NCBI GenBank assembly: GCA_029983625.1
Contig: JASBZF010000007.1
Span: 1-33,590, forward strand
DNA length: 33,590 bases
Source: Pauljensenia sp.
GTDB taxonomy: Bacteria > Actinomycetota > Actinomycetes > Actinomycetales > Actinomycetaceae
Direction: 5' to 3'
Part shown: piece after piece, positions 1 through 8,809 of the stretch
Numbering within the stretch: the first letter of the stretch is position 1
How the letters are laid out: each line of letters begins with the position of its first letter
The notes under the pieces: generated by a model
The model's input: the letters and a program-made list of their open reading frames with translations, nothing else
Database searches by the model: none
Told to the model about the DNA's origin: nothing
Position numbers and translations under genes: made by a program

Positions 1-40
1 GTTTCGGGCAGCCCCCAGCTTTTCTCACATCAGTGTTCCC

Positions 41-2731
41 TCAGTCCCGTGACGCAAGATCCCGTAAGACGTAGTGAAGGATTCCGCCGTTGCGGTAGTA
101 GTCAGCTTCTCCGGGAGTATCGATGCGTAAAAGCGCATCAAAAACGACAGCGCTTTCGTCCTCGCGCCTGGCCGTCACCGTCAAAGTTTTCGGCGTGACA
201 CCCTCATTCAGTTGCGTGATGCCCTCAATGTCGAAAATTTCATCACCTGTCAGACCGAGCGAATCACGGGTTTCCCCCTGAGGGAACTGGAGGGGAAGAA
301 CACCCATGCCGATGAGATTGGAACGGTGAATACGTTCAAAGGACTCGGCGATGACGGCCTTCACACCGAGCAGTGAAGTCCCTTTCGCAGCCCAGTCTCT
401 CGAAGAGCCAGAACCATACTCCTTACCCCCCAGGACAACGAGCGCGGTCCCCGCTTCAAGGTAGTCAACGCTGGCATCGTAGACCGTGGACACGGGAACA
501 CCCTCGCGAGCGAAGTTCTTTGTGAAACCGCCCTCGACACCGGGAAGCATTTCGTTACGGATACGAATATTGGCGAAAGTACCGCGAATCATGACTTCAT
601 GATTGCCGCGACGCGAACCATAAGAGTTGAAATCTTTACGTTCAACCCCGTGCGCCATCAAGTACTGTCCCGCCGGTGTCTGAGGCGTAAAAGCACCCGC
701 TGGAGAAATATGGTCGGTTGTTACCGAATCCCCCAGTTTGAGCAGGACGCGCGCACCTCGGATATCCCTCAGGGGTGAAGGTTCGCGGCGCATTCCTTCA
801 AAATAGGGAGGTTTACGCACATAGGTTGACTCCTCATCCCACGCGAAAGTATCGCCCTGAGGGGTGGGAAGTGTACGCCAACGTTCATCTCCAGAAAACA
901 CATCCGCATAGTCATTTTCAAACATCGCAGAATCGATAGAAGCATCGATCGTTGCTTGGACCTCTTGCGGGGTCGGCCAAATATCGCGGAGATAAACTTC
1001 GCTTCCATCTGCCGGGTCAATTCCTAGGGGTTCGTTTTCGAAATCGAAATTCATCGTTCCGGCAATCGCGTAGGCGATGACAAGCGGTGGTGACGCAAGA
1101 TAGTTCATCTTGACATCGGGATTAATACGCCCCTCAAAATTGCGATTACCCGATAGAACAGAAACGAGGGCGAGGTCGTGATCGTGAACCGCCGTAGAAA
1201 TTTCAAGCGGAAGCGGACCGGAATTGCCGATACACGTCGCACAGCCATAACCGACAAGGTGGAATCCCAAAGCATTGAGGTCATCCCACAGACCAGCTTT
1301 CTGATAGTAGTCGGTGACCACTTTCGATCCGGGAGCGAGGGAAGTTTTCACCCAGGGCTTTACACTCAGGCCACGGGCGACAGCATGACGGGCAAGTAAA
1401 CCCGCAGCCATCATCACCGAAGGATTAGACGTGTTCGTACAGGAGGTGATGGAGGCAATCGCAATATCCCCGTGATTCAGTTGAGTGACCTCGCCATTTG
1501 CAAGCGTGATGTGTACGTCTTCACGTTCAACCTCAGGCGTGTAATTCCCAATGACGTGATGAAAAGCCGACTTTGCATCCGCAAGTTCAATGCGATCCTG
1601 TGGACGTTTAGGACCAGCAATCGAAGGAACAACCGTTGACAAATCAAGTTCAAGGTATTCGGAGTAGGTGACTTCGCGTGACGCATCATGCCAAAGGCCC
1701 TGAGCTTTCGCATAGGCTTCAACCAGTGCGATTCGTTCTGGAGAGCGTCCGGTGAGTCGCAAATAGTCAAGGGTGACATCGTCAATGGGGAAAATCGCTG
1801 CTGTCGATCCGAACTCGGGCGACATGTTACCGATCGTCGCGCGATTAGCGAGAGGAACCGCAGCGACACCCTCACCATAGAACTCGACAAACTTACCGAC
1901 CACACCGTGCTCGCGGAGCATCTGCGTGATGGTGAGGACCACGTCCGTTGCGGTTGCACCCGCAGGGATTGCCCCGGTGAGTTTGAAGCCGAGGACTCGG
2001 GGAATGAGCATAGAGACGGGTTGACCGAGCATTGCGGCTTCGGCTTCAATACCGCCCACTCCCCACCCCAGAACACCGAGACCGTTCACCATTGTGGTGT
2101 GTGAATCCGTACCCACACAGGTGTCCGGGTAGGCGGTCACTGATCCGTCTGCTTCTTTTCGTGTAAAGACCGTCCGAGCAAGATGTTCAATGTTGACCTG
2201 ATGCACAATTCCGGTCGAGGGCGGCACGACTGTGAAATTATCGAAAGCTCCTTGTCCCCAACGCAAAAACTGGTAGCGCTCACCATTGCGTTCGTATTCA
2301 CGCGCAATATTCGCTTCAAAAGCCTCAGGGCTGCCTGCGACATCAATCTGGACGGAATGATCGATCACCATTTCTGCTGGCGCCAAAGGGTTAATACGTG
2401 AAGGATCACCTCCGAGTTCGGCAACAGCTTCACGCATCGTTGCGAGATCAACAATGCAGGGCACGCCGGTAAAGTCCTGCATGATGACGCGGGCAGGAGT
2501 GAATTGAATCTCGGTATTCGGTTCAGATGTTGGATCCCAATTCGCAAGGGCTTCAACATGGTCTCGCGTGATGTTGATTCCATCTTCGGTGCGTAAGAGG
2601 TTTTCCGCAAGAACTTTCAGCGAGTAAGGAAGTGTGTCGATGCCTTCTAAGGCATCGAGCCTGTAGTAGGTGTACTTGCGTTCGCCCACCGTTAGTTCGG
2701 CGCGTGCGCCGAAAGTGTCGATGCTCGTCAT
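41..2731 (-). CDS. acnA: Aconitate hydratase AcnA (TCA cycle)
   Basis: Cytosolic [4Fe-4S] enzyme of the TCA cycle that isomerises citrate to isocitrate through cis-aconitate. The 896-residue length is that of the AcnA/IRP1 type. Visible family motifs are GTDSHTTMVNGLGVLGWGVGG near residues 207-227, the cluster cysteines C431 (SITSCTNTSNPS) and C497/C500 (GYGCATCIGNSGP), and the swivel-domain motifs SYGSRRGNHEVM near 703-714 and GSGSSRDWAAKG near 773-784. The ATG start is supported by an AGGAGG ribosome site a few bases upstream on the minus strand. It stands alone: 147 nt separate it from the upstream RNA methyltransferase gene on the same strand. That gap shows no convincing terminator and only a weak TAATCT-like -10 candidate, so some read-through is possible. 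AcnA-type enzymes can also bind mRNA when they lose the cluster; that role is known for the family but not shown here. Confidence 0.97.
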   Translation of the reverse strand: MTSIDTFGARAELTVGERKYTYYRLDALEGIDTLPYSLKVLAENLLRTEDGINITRDHVEALANWDPTSEPNTEIQFTPARVIMQDFTGVPCIVDLATMREAVAELGGDPSRINPLAPAEMVIDHSVQIDVAGSPEAFEANIAREYERNGERYQFLRWGQGAFDNFTVVPPSTGIVHQVNIEHLARTVFTRKEADGSVTAYPDTCVGTDSHTTMVNGLGVLGWGVGGIEAEAAMLGQPVSMLIPRVLGFKLTGAIPAGATATDVVLTITQMLREHGVVGKFVEFYGEGVAAVPLANRATIGNMSPEFGSTAAIFPIDDVTLDYLRLTGRSPERIALVEAYAKAQGLWHDASREVTYSEYLELDLSTVVPSIAGPKRPQDRIELADAKSAFHHVIGNYTPEVEREDVHITLANGEVTQLNHGDIAIASITSCTNTSNPSVMMAAGLLARHAVARGLSVKPWVKTSLAPGSKVVTDYYQKAGLWDDLNALGFHLVGYGCATCIGNSGPLPLEISTAVHDHDLALVSVLSGNRNFEGRINPDVKMNYLASPPLVIAYAIAGTMNFDFENEPLGIDPADGSEVYLRDIWPTPQEVQATIDASIDSAMFENDYADVFSGDERWRTLPTPQGDTFAWDEESTYVRKPPYFEGMRREPSPLRDIRGARVLLKLGDSVTTDHISPAGAFTPQTPAGQYLMAHGVERKDFNSYGSRRGNHEVMIRGTFANIRIRNEMLPGVEGGFTKNFAREGVPVSTVYDASVDYLEAGTALVVLGGKEYGSGSSRDWAAKGTSLLGVKAVIAESFERIHRSNLIGMGVLPLQFPQGETRDSLGLTGDEIFDIEGITQLNEGVTPKTLTVTARREDESAVVFDALLRIDTPGEADYYRNGGILHYVLRDLASRD

Positions 2732-2878
2732 GTGCCCTCCTGTGGGATGCGAAACCTCGCCTCAGATTTATCTCGACATCAAGATTACTGCTTTGAGCGT
2801 ACCCACACATGCAAATGGACACTCGCCACGACACTCACCGACTAGCGGCGCACATCCGCACGTCCCCACCGGGCACTG

Positions 2879-4183
2879 TCATCTCACCCGAAGCAGACCC
2901 GCGACCGTTTCCACATGATGCGTGTGCGGGAAAAGATCCCACGCTTCAAAAGAACGCACCTCATAACCGGCAGCCACTAAGTCACGCAGGTCTCTGGCAC
3001 CAGCTGCAGGATCGCATGACACCAAGACAATGCGTTGCGCTCCCAGACGGCCAATCGATGCACACACCTCGCGCCCAGCCCCAGACCTGGGAGGATCGAG
3101 AAGGACAAGATCTGCAGAATCTTCCAGCTCATCTGAAAGATCAGACACATGGGTAGGATCCACATGCCCCACGTAGGCATCCACCCAGCCATAAGCTTCC
3201 AGGTTCTCCCCCGCGTCCTGCACGGCACCCTCATCGCCCTCGAGAGTGACAAGACGTCCTTTCGGGCCAATCGCCTCAGCGATAGGCACGGAGAATAAAC
3301 CCGCACCCGCATACAATTCGATGACGCGCTCCCCCTCGCAAAGCTGAGCGGCCCGCATCACCGCATTCGCAAGCACCGTCGCGCCGTTGATATGCGTCTG
3401 CCAGAAACCCTTCGGCCTCACTGCATACACGTATTCGCTGCCCCAGACGTTCACCGTCCACTGGAGCTTCCTGGTCTGAAGCTGTTCACCAAGTGAGTTG
3501 AATGCGGCGCGCGCAGTGACAAGGACCGCTGACTGCCCACCGGGTGCGACCATACGCACTCGATCACCGGGGGTGAAAAGATCCGACCAGGCTGTCGTCT
3601 CACCCCACACCCCAAGTTCTTCAATCGCCTCAGCTGCAAGCGGCATCGAATCAAGAGGCACAATGTCATCCGCGCGATAACGGTGCATTCCCAGACGACC
3701 ATATTGGTCAACAACCGCTTCAATTCGAGCACGACGATGCAACAGCGCTCCGCTGCCATCCCCCGGCGCAGGCTGTACCCGCACGCCGTCGATCCCTTCG
3801 ATTGCCTCAAAAAGTTCTGGGCCGCCCAGTCTGCGCAGCTGGCCTTCAATCACCTTCTGTTTCCACGCACGTTGAGCAGAAGGGATCACATGGGCGAGTT
3901 CACCACCACCCACACCCCCAGGACCGGCCTGAGGCCACACTGACTCCTGTCGTTGAGCCGAAGCCTCAAGAACGTCAATAGCATCGGCCCAAGCCAGGCG
4001 TGAACGCGCAGAAGTGACACGGACACGCACCCGCTCGCCAGGCAAAGTATGGCGAACAAAGACGACGCGCCCTTCAGCGTCGCGAGCAACGCAAGCTCCG
4101 CCGTGCGCGGGCTCCCCGACGCTCAGTTCGAGAATCTCCTCGTTATTCGTACTCATTGTCTTGTGAACGCGACGTTTCTTCAT
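2879..4183 (-). CDS. TRAM-domain, TrmA/RumA-type SAM-dependent RNA methyltransferase lacking Fe-S cysteines
   Basis: Predicted 5-methyluridine-forming RNA methyltransferase (434 aa). An N-terminal TRAM RNA-binding domain covers about residues 14-72 and a class I SAM domain the C-terminal half. Motifs seen are ELYAGAGLFSVP (289-300, SAM site), LDPPRSGAG (362-370), the catalytic-cysteine motif SCDPA (C390) and the terminal HTHHVE with the base glutamate (E425). The region aligning with the RumA cluster motif reads WPQAGPGGVGGGELAH (83-98), so the usual cysteines are missing and no cluster is expected. The start codon overlaps the stop of the permease gene as ATGA, indicating translational coupling; a second ATG nine codons in is an alternative start. 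The neighbouring order resembles M. tuberculosis Rv2689c-Rv2690c (recalled). Whether the target is tRNA or 23S rRNA cannot be decided from sequence. Confidence 0.9.
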   Translation of the reverse strand: MKKRRVHKTMSTNNEEILELSVGEPAHGGACVARDAEGRVVFVRHTLPGERVRVRVTSARSRLAWADAIDVLEASAQRQESVWPQAGPGGVGGGELAHVIPSAQRAWKQKVIEGQLRRLGGPELFEAIEGIDGVRVQPAPGDGSGALLHRRARIEAVVDQYGRLGMHRYRADDIVPLDSMPLAAEAIEELGVWGETTAWSDLFTPGDRVRMVAPGGQSAVLVTARAAFNSLGEQLQTRKLQWTVNVWGSEYVYAVRPKGFWQTHINGATVLANAVMRAAQLCEGERVIELYAGAGLFSVPIAEAIGPKGRLVTLEGDEGAVQDAGENLEAYGWVDAYVGHVDPTHVSDLSDELEDSADLVLLDPPRSGAGREVCASIGRLGAQRIVLVSCDPAAGARDLRDLVAAGYEVRSFEAWDLFPHTHHVETVAGLLRVR

Positions 4184-6219
4184 CCTTCATCACTTGTAAA
4201 ATCATGCGCACCAACGCGACTATCCGTTCGCTTAAAAGGATCGTTGATGAGCTGACGCCCCTCTACCTCAGCATCCTCCCCAAGCTTCCACGGCACTGTC
4301 GTAATGACAACACCAGGCACATTCACGAGGGCGTGGCGTAGCCTAGCAACCGTCTGATTATGCATGATGTTTTCCCACCAGTGTCGCACGATGAACTGAG
4401 GCATATAGATCACAAGCATCTCTCCGGGCGAACGTCGCCTTCGACCACGCACATACTGAAGCACAACCTGGTTGAGATCACGATACGGACTCGATAAAAG
4501 TGTGAGCGGAATAGGCAACCCGGATTCTTCCCACTCCTGACGGATTTTCGCTTCTTCTTGAGCATCGGCCACCACACTCACCAGTTCCAAAGCGGAAGGA
4601 TGCGAGGCGCGGGCCGCAGCAACGGCGCGCATAGACGGCTTTGACAAACCCGAAACGAGAACGAGGGCGCGCACCCTGGTCGGCAGCGCACGTTTCGCCG
4701 ACCAGTCCTCAACACGGAGTTGGGAGGCGACCGTGCGATAGTGATGCTGGATTCCCAATTCCACGAGGAAAAGGATCGCGATCATGATGAGGGTAATCCA
4801 CGCCCCGTGAGTGAACTTCGTGACGAGGACGACGAGGAGAACCACGCCGGTCATCATGAATCCGATGATGTTCACAGCCCGTGAACGCAGAATCGCTCTT
4901 CTTTCGCTCCCGGATTGAAGAGAACGCAAAGCACGATTCCAATGACGCACCATTCCCAGTTGAGACAGTGTGAAGGACACAAATACGCCCACCACGTACA
5001 GCTGAATCAGCCTGGTCGTCTCCGCTTCAAAAGCAACGATGAGGATGATCGCGGCAAGAGAAAGGATGACGATACCGTTGGAATAGGCAAGACGATCCCC
5101 GCGCCTATACAGCTGATGCGGCAGGAATGAATCTTTGGAGAGCGCCGAGGCGAGGGTCGGGAAACCATTAAAAGCAGTATTCGCCGCGAGAACGAGGATC
5201 AGGCCCGTAACCGTCGTCGCGAGAAGGAAGAGGACAGAACCGTTACCGAATACGGCTGAAGCGATCTGTCCGATCGCGGGCTGAACTGTGATGTCTTCCC
5301 CCAGTGGTACACCGTTCAGTGCAAGCTGAGTCGCAGGATCCTCCACGATTTTCACGCCGCTTGCCTGCGAAAGCAAAAGAACCGAGAGCATCATTGTTGT
5401 GGCGATTCCACCCAGAAGAGCAAGAACCGTTGCCGCATTCTTCGATTTTGGCGGTTTGAAGAGAGGAACACCGTTAGAAATAGCTTCGATCCCGGTCAAG
5501 GCCGCACATCCGGAAGAAAATGCCCGCATCAGGAGGAAAGCTCCCCCTAAACCGACCAAGCCGTCGGTATAACCGTGCGTGGGAAGTAATTCATACTGGG
5601 CAGTCGGCGCTTCACCGAGGGTTCCGCTGAAGTATTCCACCGCACCAACAACGATCATGAGACCGATGGTGAACATGTAGGCGTAGGTCGGTATGGCGAA
5701 TGCGCCGCCCGCTTCTTTTGTTCCCCGAAGGTTCATCATGGCGAGAAGAACAACAAGTCCCACAGCGATGACCACTTCATGTCCTGCAAGAGCAGGGACT
5801 GCTGTTGTGAGATAGGCCGCACCTGAAGAAATCGAAACCGCGACCGTGAGAATGTAATCCACAAGGAGCGCGGCAGAGACAACAAGTCCCCATGTTCGCC
5901 CAAAATTCGTCGTCACAACCTCGTAATTGCCGCCGCCTGAAGGATAGGCACGCACGGTCTGTCGATAGGACAAGACAACGATGATGAGGACGCAAGAGAC
6001 CACCACGCCCACCCAGATGGACTGAATGGCAGCCAAACTGCCTGCAAGCGCCAGAGTCAGGAGAATCTCGTCGGGAGCGTAAGCGACAGAAGAAAGTGCG
6101 TCCGAAGCGAAAACCGGCAAAGCGATTCGTTTGGGTAACAGCTGATGACTTGCAGCATCCGAGCGCATAGGGCGACCGATGAGGAAGCGCTTGCCTCGAT
6201 TCAGAACGTGTGAAAGCAC
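4180..6219 (-). CDS. KimA-like APC-superfamily potassium permease
   Basis: Integral membrane transporter of 679 aa, with about a dozen hydrophobic segments up to roughly residue 500 and then a cytosolic domain of about 170 residues. The N-terminus (RFLIGRPMRS, then ASDALSSVAY), LSYRQTVRAYPSGGGNYE and LLVDYILTVAVSIS closely resemble Bacillus subtilis KimA, a proton-coupled, c-di-AMP-regulated K+ importer. The residues I recall as functionally important in KimA (D36, Y43, D117) have counterparts at D40, Y47 and D121, all at the same offset. It is divergently placed against two RCK proteins, which supports a potassium role. The GTG start has no Shine-Dalgarno but lies 7 nt from a TAGTCT hexamer, so it is probably leaderless. 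General databases would call it an amino-acid permease; the K+ assignment is inference from similarity and context. Confidence 0.85.
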   Translation of the reverse strand: MLSHVLNRGKRFLIGRPMRSDAASHQLLPKRIALPVFASDALSSVAYAPDEILLTLALAGSLAAIQSIWVGVVVSCVLIIVVLSYRQTVRAYPSGGGNYEVVTTNFGRTWGLVVSAALLVDYILTVAVSISSGAAYLTTAVPALAGHEVVIAVGLVVLLAMMNLRGTKEAGGAFAIPTYAYMFTIGLMIVVGAVEYFSGTLGEAPTAQYELLPTHGYTDGLVGLGGAFLLMRAFSSGCAALTGIEAISNGVPLFKPPKSKNAATVLALLGGIATTMMLSVLLLSQASGVKIVEDPATQLALNGVPLGEDITVQPAIGQIASAVFGNGSVLFLLATTVTGLILVLAANTAFNGFPTLASALSKDSFLPHQLYRRGDRLAYSNGIVILSLAAIILIVAFEAETTRLIQLYVVGVFVSFTLSQLGMVRHWNRALRSLQSGSERRAILRSRAVNIIGFMMTGVVLLVVLVTKFTHGAWITLIMIAILFLVELGIQHHYRTVASQLRVEDWSAKRALPTRVRALVLVSGLSKPSMRAVAAARASHPSALELVSVVADAQEEAKIRQEWEESGLPIPLTLLSSPYRDLNQVVLQYVRGRRRRSPGEMLVIYMPQFIVRHWWENIMHNQTVARLRHALVNVPGVVITTVPWKLGEDAEVEGRQLINDPFKRTDSRVGAHDFTSDEG

Positions 6220-6226
6220 AAAGGTC

Positions 6227-6232
6227 AGACTA
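6227..6232 (-). promoter_or_regulatory. Putative -10 hexamer of leaderless kimA-like gene
   Basis: TAGTCT read on the minus strand ends 7 nt before the GTG start at 6219, placing the expected transcription start on the start codon itself. No Shine-Dalgarno and no clear -35 box are visible. Assignment rests on the TANNNT pattern and spacing shared with several other genes in the window. Confidence 0.5.
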
Positions 6233-6308
6233 GACCGATTCTTTCATTCACGGAATAAGTCTTTAATGTCCATCACTGCGATCACTGGCATTCACCACAT
6301 TTGAAGAG

Positions 6309-6314
6309 TAGCGT
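6309..6314 (+). promoter_or_regulatory. Putative -10 hexamer of leaderless ceoB-like gene
   Basis: TAGCGT is followed by exactly 7 nt and then GTG at 6322, the start that best matches the family N-terminus. No ribosome site precedes that GTG. This spacing argues for a leaderless transcript and against the longer TTG start at 6301. Confidence 0.5.
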
Positions 6315-6321
6315 GACCTTC

Positions 6322-6987
6322 GTGCATTTCGTCATCATGGGGTGTGGCCGAGTCGGCTCACTCATCGCAACGCAACTCGACGCCGACGGACATTCGGTCG
6401 CAGTGATCGATATGGACCCGAAAGCTTTCAATCGACTTCCCGCAGACTTTTCCGGGAGGAGAGTCACCGGAGTCGGCATCGACCGTGGCGCTTTACGCCA
6501 AGCCGACATTAAAGATGCCTACGCTTTCGCAGCGGTATCCAGCGGTGACAACTCCAACATCATCGCCGCTCGCATCGCCCAAGAGGTCTTTCATATCGAG
6601 CATGTAGTAGCCAGAATCTACGATCCTGCTCGCGCTCACGTGTACGAACGTCTCGGAATCCCCACGGTCGCTTCGGTCAAACGCACTGTTGATTCGGTGA
6701 TGCGCCGACTCCTTCCTCCCGATGCTGCGGTGACATGGACGCATCCGACCGGAGAAGTATCCCTGGTAGCGGCCACCCCCGAAGTCTCGTGGTACGGCCT
6801 CCCCTTCCCCCTTGTGGAAGAACTCACGGGTGAACGCATCGCTTTTGTTTCACGACTCGGCGTCATTACGCCCGCACGCTCCGACCTCGTCGTTCAGGAG
6901 CACGATCAGCTCTACTTCGCCATTGCGGGCAAAGAAGCGACAAAACTGAGGACTCTGCTCACCTCCGACCCCAGAATCAAGGACTGA
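6322..6987 (+). CDS. ceoB: TrkA/RCK potassium-channel regulatory protein (CeoB-like)
   Basis: Soluble regulatory subunit for potassium transport (221 aa from the chosen start). An N-terminal Rossmann RCK_N domain begins MHFVIMGCGRVGS with the GxGxxG nucleotide loop and an acidic residue after the second strand (VIDMD). An RCK_C-like domain occupies about the last 80 residues and may bind a nucleotide ligand. The reading frame extends upstream to TTG 6301 and GTG 6313, but GTG 6322 fits the family N-terminus and lies 7 nt after TAGCGT. It is followed after one base by a second RCK gene (TGACATG) and is divergent from the KimA-like permease, as in M. tuberculosis ceoB/ceoC (Rv2691/Rv2692, recalled). 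No TrkH/TrkG channel is in the window, so its partner may be the permease or a distant channel. Confidence 0.88.
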   Translation: MHFVIMGCGRVGSLIATQLDADGHSVAVIDMDPKAFNRLPADFSGRRVTGVGIDRGALRQADIKDAYAFAAVSSGDNSNIIAARIAQEVFHIEHVVARIYDPARAHVYERLGIPTVASVKRTVDSVMRRLLPPDAAVTWTHPTGEVSLVAATPEVSWYGLPFPLVEELTGERIAFVSRLGVITPARSDLVVQEHDQLYFAIAGKEATKLRTLLTSDPRIKD

Positions 6988-6988
6988 C

Positions 6989-7699
6989 ATGAAAATCGTC
7001 ATCGCGGGCGCCGGTTCAGTCGGTCGCTCTGTTGCACTCGAACTACTCGATCACGGTCACGAATGCACGCTCATTGACAAGCACACCGATAAGCTTCGGG
7101 TCGCTTCAGTTGCGGACGCCGACTGGGTACTCGCTGATGCGTGCTCCCCTGACGCTCTCGCCGATGCGGGACTATCCCAAGCAGATGTCATGGTTGCGGC
7201 TACCGGAGATGACAAAGCGAACCTCGTGATCTCCCTTTTAGCCAAAACAGAGTTTGCTGTTCCGAAAGTTGTAGCACGCCTCAACAATCCGAAGAATGAA
7301 TGGCTGTTCGATGCTTCGTGGGGCGTTGATGTTTTCGTCTCCACCCCTCGGATCATGACGGCACTCGTCGAAGAAGCCGTATCGACGGGCACTCCTGTAC
7401 GACTCTTCTCATTCAATTCGGCCGAAGTGTCGATGTACGCCCTCGTGTTACCGCCAGCGTCGCAAGTAGCGGGGAAACGTATTGTTGAAGTGGAGTTCCC
7501 ACCCCAGGCTGTGCTCACCGCAATCCTTCGTGATGATCGGCCATTTACTCCTTCTCCAGATGACCTCTTCGAAGTCGGGGATGAGCTGCTTCTTCTTGTT
7601 TCCGATCACGAAAGTTCCACCCTGGCTACCGTGACCGATATCGTTGCCGCGCCCTCGGCTCCCCTCAAGGAAGTCGAAGAAGAAGTGTCTCAGAACTGA
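6989..7699 (+). CDS. ceoC: TrkA/RCK potassium-channel regulatory protein (CeoC-like)
   Basis: Second RCK protein of the pair, 236 aa, starting MKIVIAGAGSVGRSVALELL with a canonical GxGxxG NAD(H)-binding loop, then the DATG-like segment VMVAATGDDKANLV and an RCK_C domain from about residue 140 to 220. The last 20 residues are acidic and probably disordered. The ATG lies one base after the stop of the upstream RCK gene, so the two are almost certainly co-transcribed and probably form a hetero-oligomeric gating ring or regulatory complex. The gene converges on DUF3159 with only 37 nt between stops; that gap contains the short palindrome CAGATCTG but no strong terminator. Confidence 0.88.
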   Translation: MKIVIAGAGSVGRSVALELLDHGHECTLIDKHTDKLRVASVADADWVLADACSPDALADAGLSQADVMVAATGDDKANLVISLLAKTEFAVPKVVARLNNPKNEWLFDASWGVDVFVSTPRIMTALVEEAVSTGTPVRLFSFNSAEVSMYALVLPPASQVAGKRIVEVEFPPQAVLTAILRDDRPFTPSPDDLFEVGDELLLLVSDHESSTLATVTDIVAAPSAPLKEVEEEVSQN

Positions 7700-7736
7700 A
7701 AATCTCAGATCTGAACAGTAGTAAGCCCGGAACTTT

Positions 7737-8414
7737 TTAAACAGAGTCGGGAAGAATCGCTTCCTCATGGAAAGGGCGAAGGCCAATCCAGGTTACCCAA
7801 GAAACGAGGGCGAAAAGCGGAAGACCGAGGATGAGCTTGGCAATACCGAGCTGCGCGACCGCACCCATTGCCCAGAGGGGAAGCTGGATCGCTAAACGCA
7901 GCGCGAACATCGCCGCCCACAGCCAGGTGAGCCCCCAGCAACGCCGCGCAAGCGGGCGCTGAGCTGGATCGCGATGCCAATTCACCTCGTACCCGCGCAA
8001 TAGTCCGAAGATCAGGGCAACAAGGGGTGCTCTCAGTACAAGAGAGAGGAGAATCCCCAAGAGAAACACACCGGAGGTCAGCAAACCCCAGGCGTAGAAG
8101 TTCTCGGCTCTTCCCGTGGCAAGTGCCCAGGCAACACCGATAGCCACTCCCAGGACACCGGTCAGGGATTGCTGGATACTACTGCGTCCGATGAGTGCCA
8201 GGGCAACAGCGACCAGGGAAAAACCCCCAGAAACCAGAGAAGACATCATCACATCTTTCGTGATGATGTACAGAATGACGAAAATCAGGCCCGGTAGGAT
8301 CGATTCTGTCAGGCCACGGAAGCCACCGACAGCGGAACGGAAAGAAAAATCAGTGTCGTCAAGGCTCTTCGCCCACGCGGGGAGCGCAGACACGCGGCGC
8401 TGCTCACTGTCCAC
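7737..8414 (-). CDS. DUF3159 family integral membrane protein
   Basis: Membrane protein of about 225 aa typical of Actinobacteria and of unknown function. After a roughly 30-residue hydrophilic N-terminus come several hydrophobic helices (for example around GLIFVILYIITK, SLVAVALALIG and VFLLGILLSLVL) and a last pair near the C-terminus. A charged loop follows the middle helices (RGYEVNWHRDPAQRP). I chose GTG 8414 over GTG 8420 because GGAG sits 5 nt before it; the upstream stop TAG overlaps it as TAGTG, so translation is coupled to the OB-fold gene. The order OB-fold > DUF3159 next to the RCK genes matches M. tuberculosis Rv2694c-Rv2693c as I recall it. No catalytic motif is visible. Confidence 0.88.
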   Translation of the reverse strand: MDSEQRRVSALPAWAKSLDDTDFSFRSAVGGFRGLTESILPGLIFVILYIITKDVMMSSLVSGGFSLVAVALALIGRSSIQQSLTGVLGVAIGVAWALATGRAENFYAWGLLTSGVFLLGILLSLVLRAPLVALIFGLLRGYEVNWHRDPAQRPLARRCWGLTWLWAAMFALRLAIQLPLWAMGAVAQLGIAKLILGLPLFALVSWVTWIGLRPFHEEAILPDSV

Positions 8415-8809
8415 TAGCACTCCGCCGCGATGAGTCGATAGAGCGGATTAATGATCGTGAGATGATCTCCCTGCATACCGACGGTGCCCTCAACCTCAAT
8501 GTGCTCGCCTACGCACACTCCCGGAATGGAACAGCGGCCCGGCCAGCGCAGTTCAATTGAACCCGTACCGTCATAGAGGGTGGCGAGGAGAACTCGCTCA
8601 GCCCCCTGCGGGGGGAAAGTCATCGACAGGAGGGAACCGTAGAGCGTCACTTTCTGACGATTGTGAACTTCACCAATTGGTGTCGTTCCGCGACGTAAAC
8701 GCGAACGCACCTCATCAGCGGCCTCGTCAGCTTGACGTCGATCATCTTCAATGTGTTCGACGATGCGATTCTTCAAGGCATCAAGACGAGTGTTGAGATG
8801 TTCAGACAT
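8414..8809 (-). CDS. OB-fold nucleic-acid-binding-like protein
   Basis: Small soluble protein of 131 aa starting MSEHLNTRLDALKNRIVEH. A helical, charged N-terminal part (about 1-45) precedes a beta-rich OB-fold-like domain with the pattern seen in actinobacterial OB-fold proteins at this locus (GEVHNRQKVTLYGSL, then YDGTGSIELRWPG, then IEVEGTV near the end). The ATG is chosen for its GGAGGT ribosome site 5 nt upstream; the open frame continues about 60 codons further upstream, but this overlaps the DUF3710 gene and has no family support. It overlaps the preceding DUF3710 stop by 8 nt and the following DUF3159 start by 1 nt. Nucleic-acid binding is a fold-based expectation only. Confidence 0.85.
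   Translation of the reverse strand: MSEHLNTRLDALKNRIVEHIEDDRRQADEAADEVRSRLRRGTTPIGEVHNRQKVTLYGSLLSMTFPPQGAERVLLATLYDGTGSIELRWPGRCSIPGVCVGEHIEVEGTVGMQGDHLTIINPLYRLIAAEC

Noticed and set aside
1688..2104. Plus-strand open frame of 138 codons opposite acnA
   Set aside because: Lies wholly antisense to a strongly conserved aconitase, shows no recognisable family, and is a normal by-product of GC-biased codon use.
3276..3849. Minus-strand alternative frames within the RNA methyltransferase gene suggesting a frameshift
   Set aside because: The 434-residue frame is intact with all family motifs in order; no frameshift is needed.
6301..6321. TTG 6301 or GTG 6313 as start of the first RCK protein
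   Set aside because: Family N-termini begin at the beta strand before GxGxxG, and GTG 6322 sits 7 nt after TAGCGT; the longer forms have no ribosome site that fits as well.
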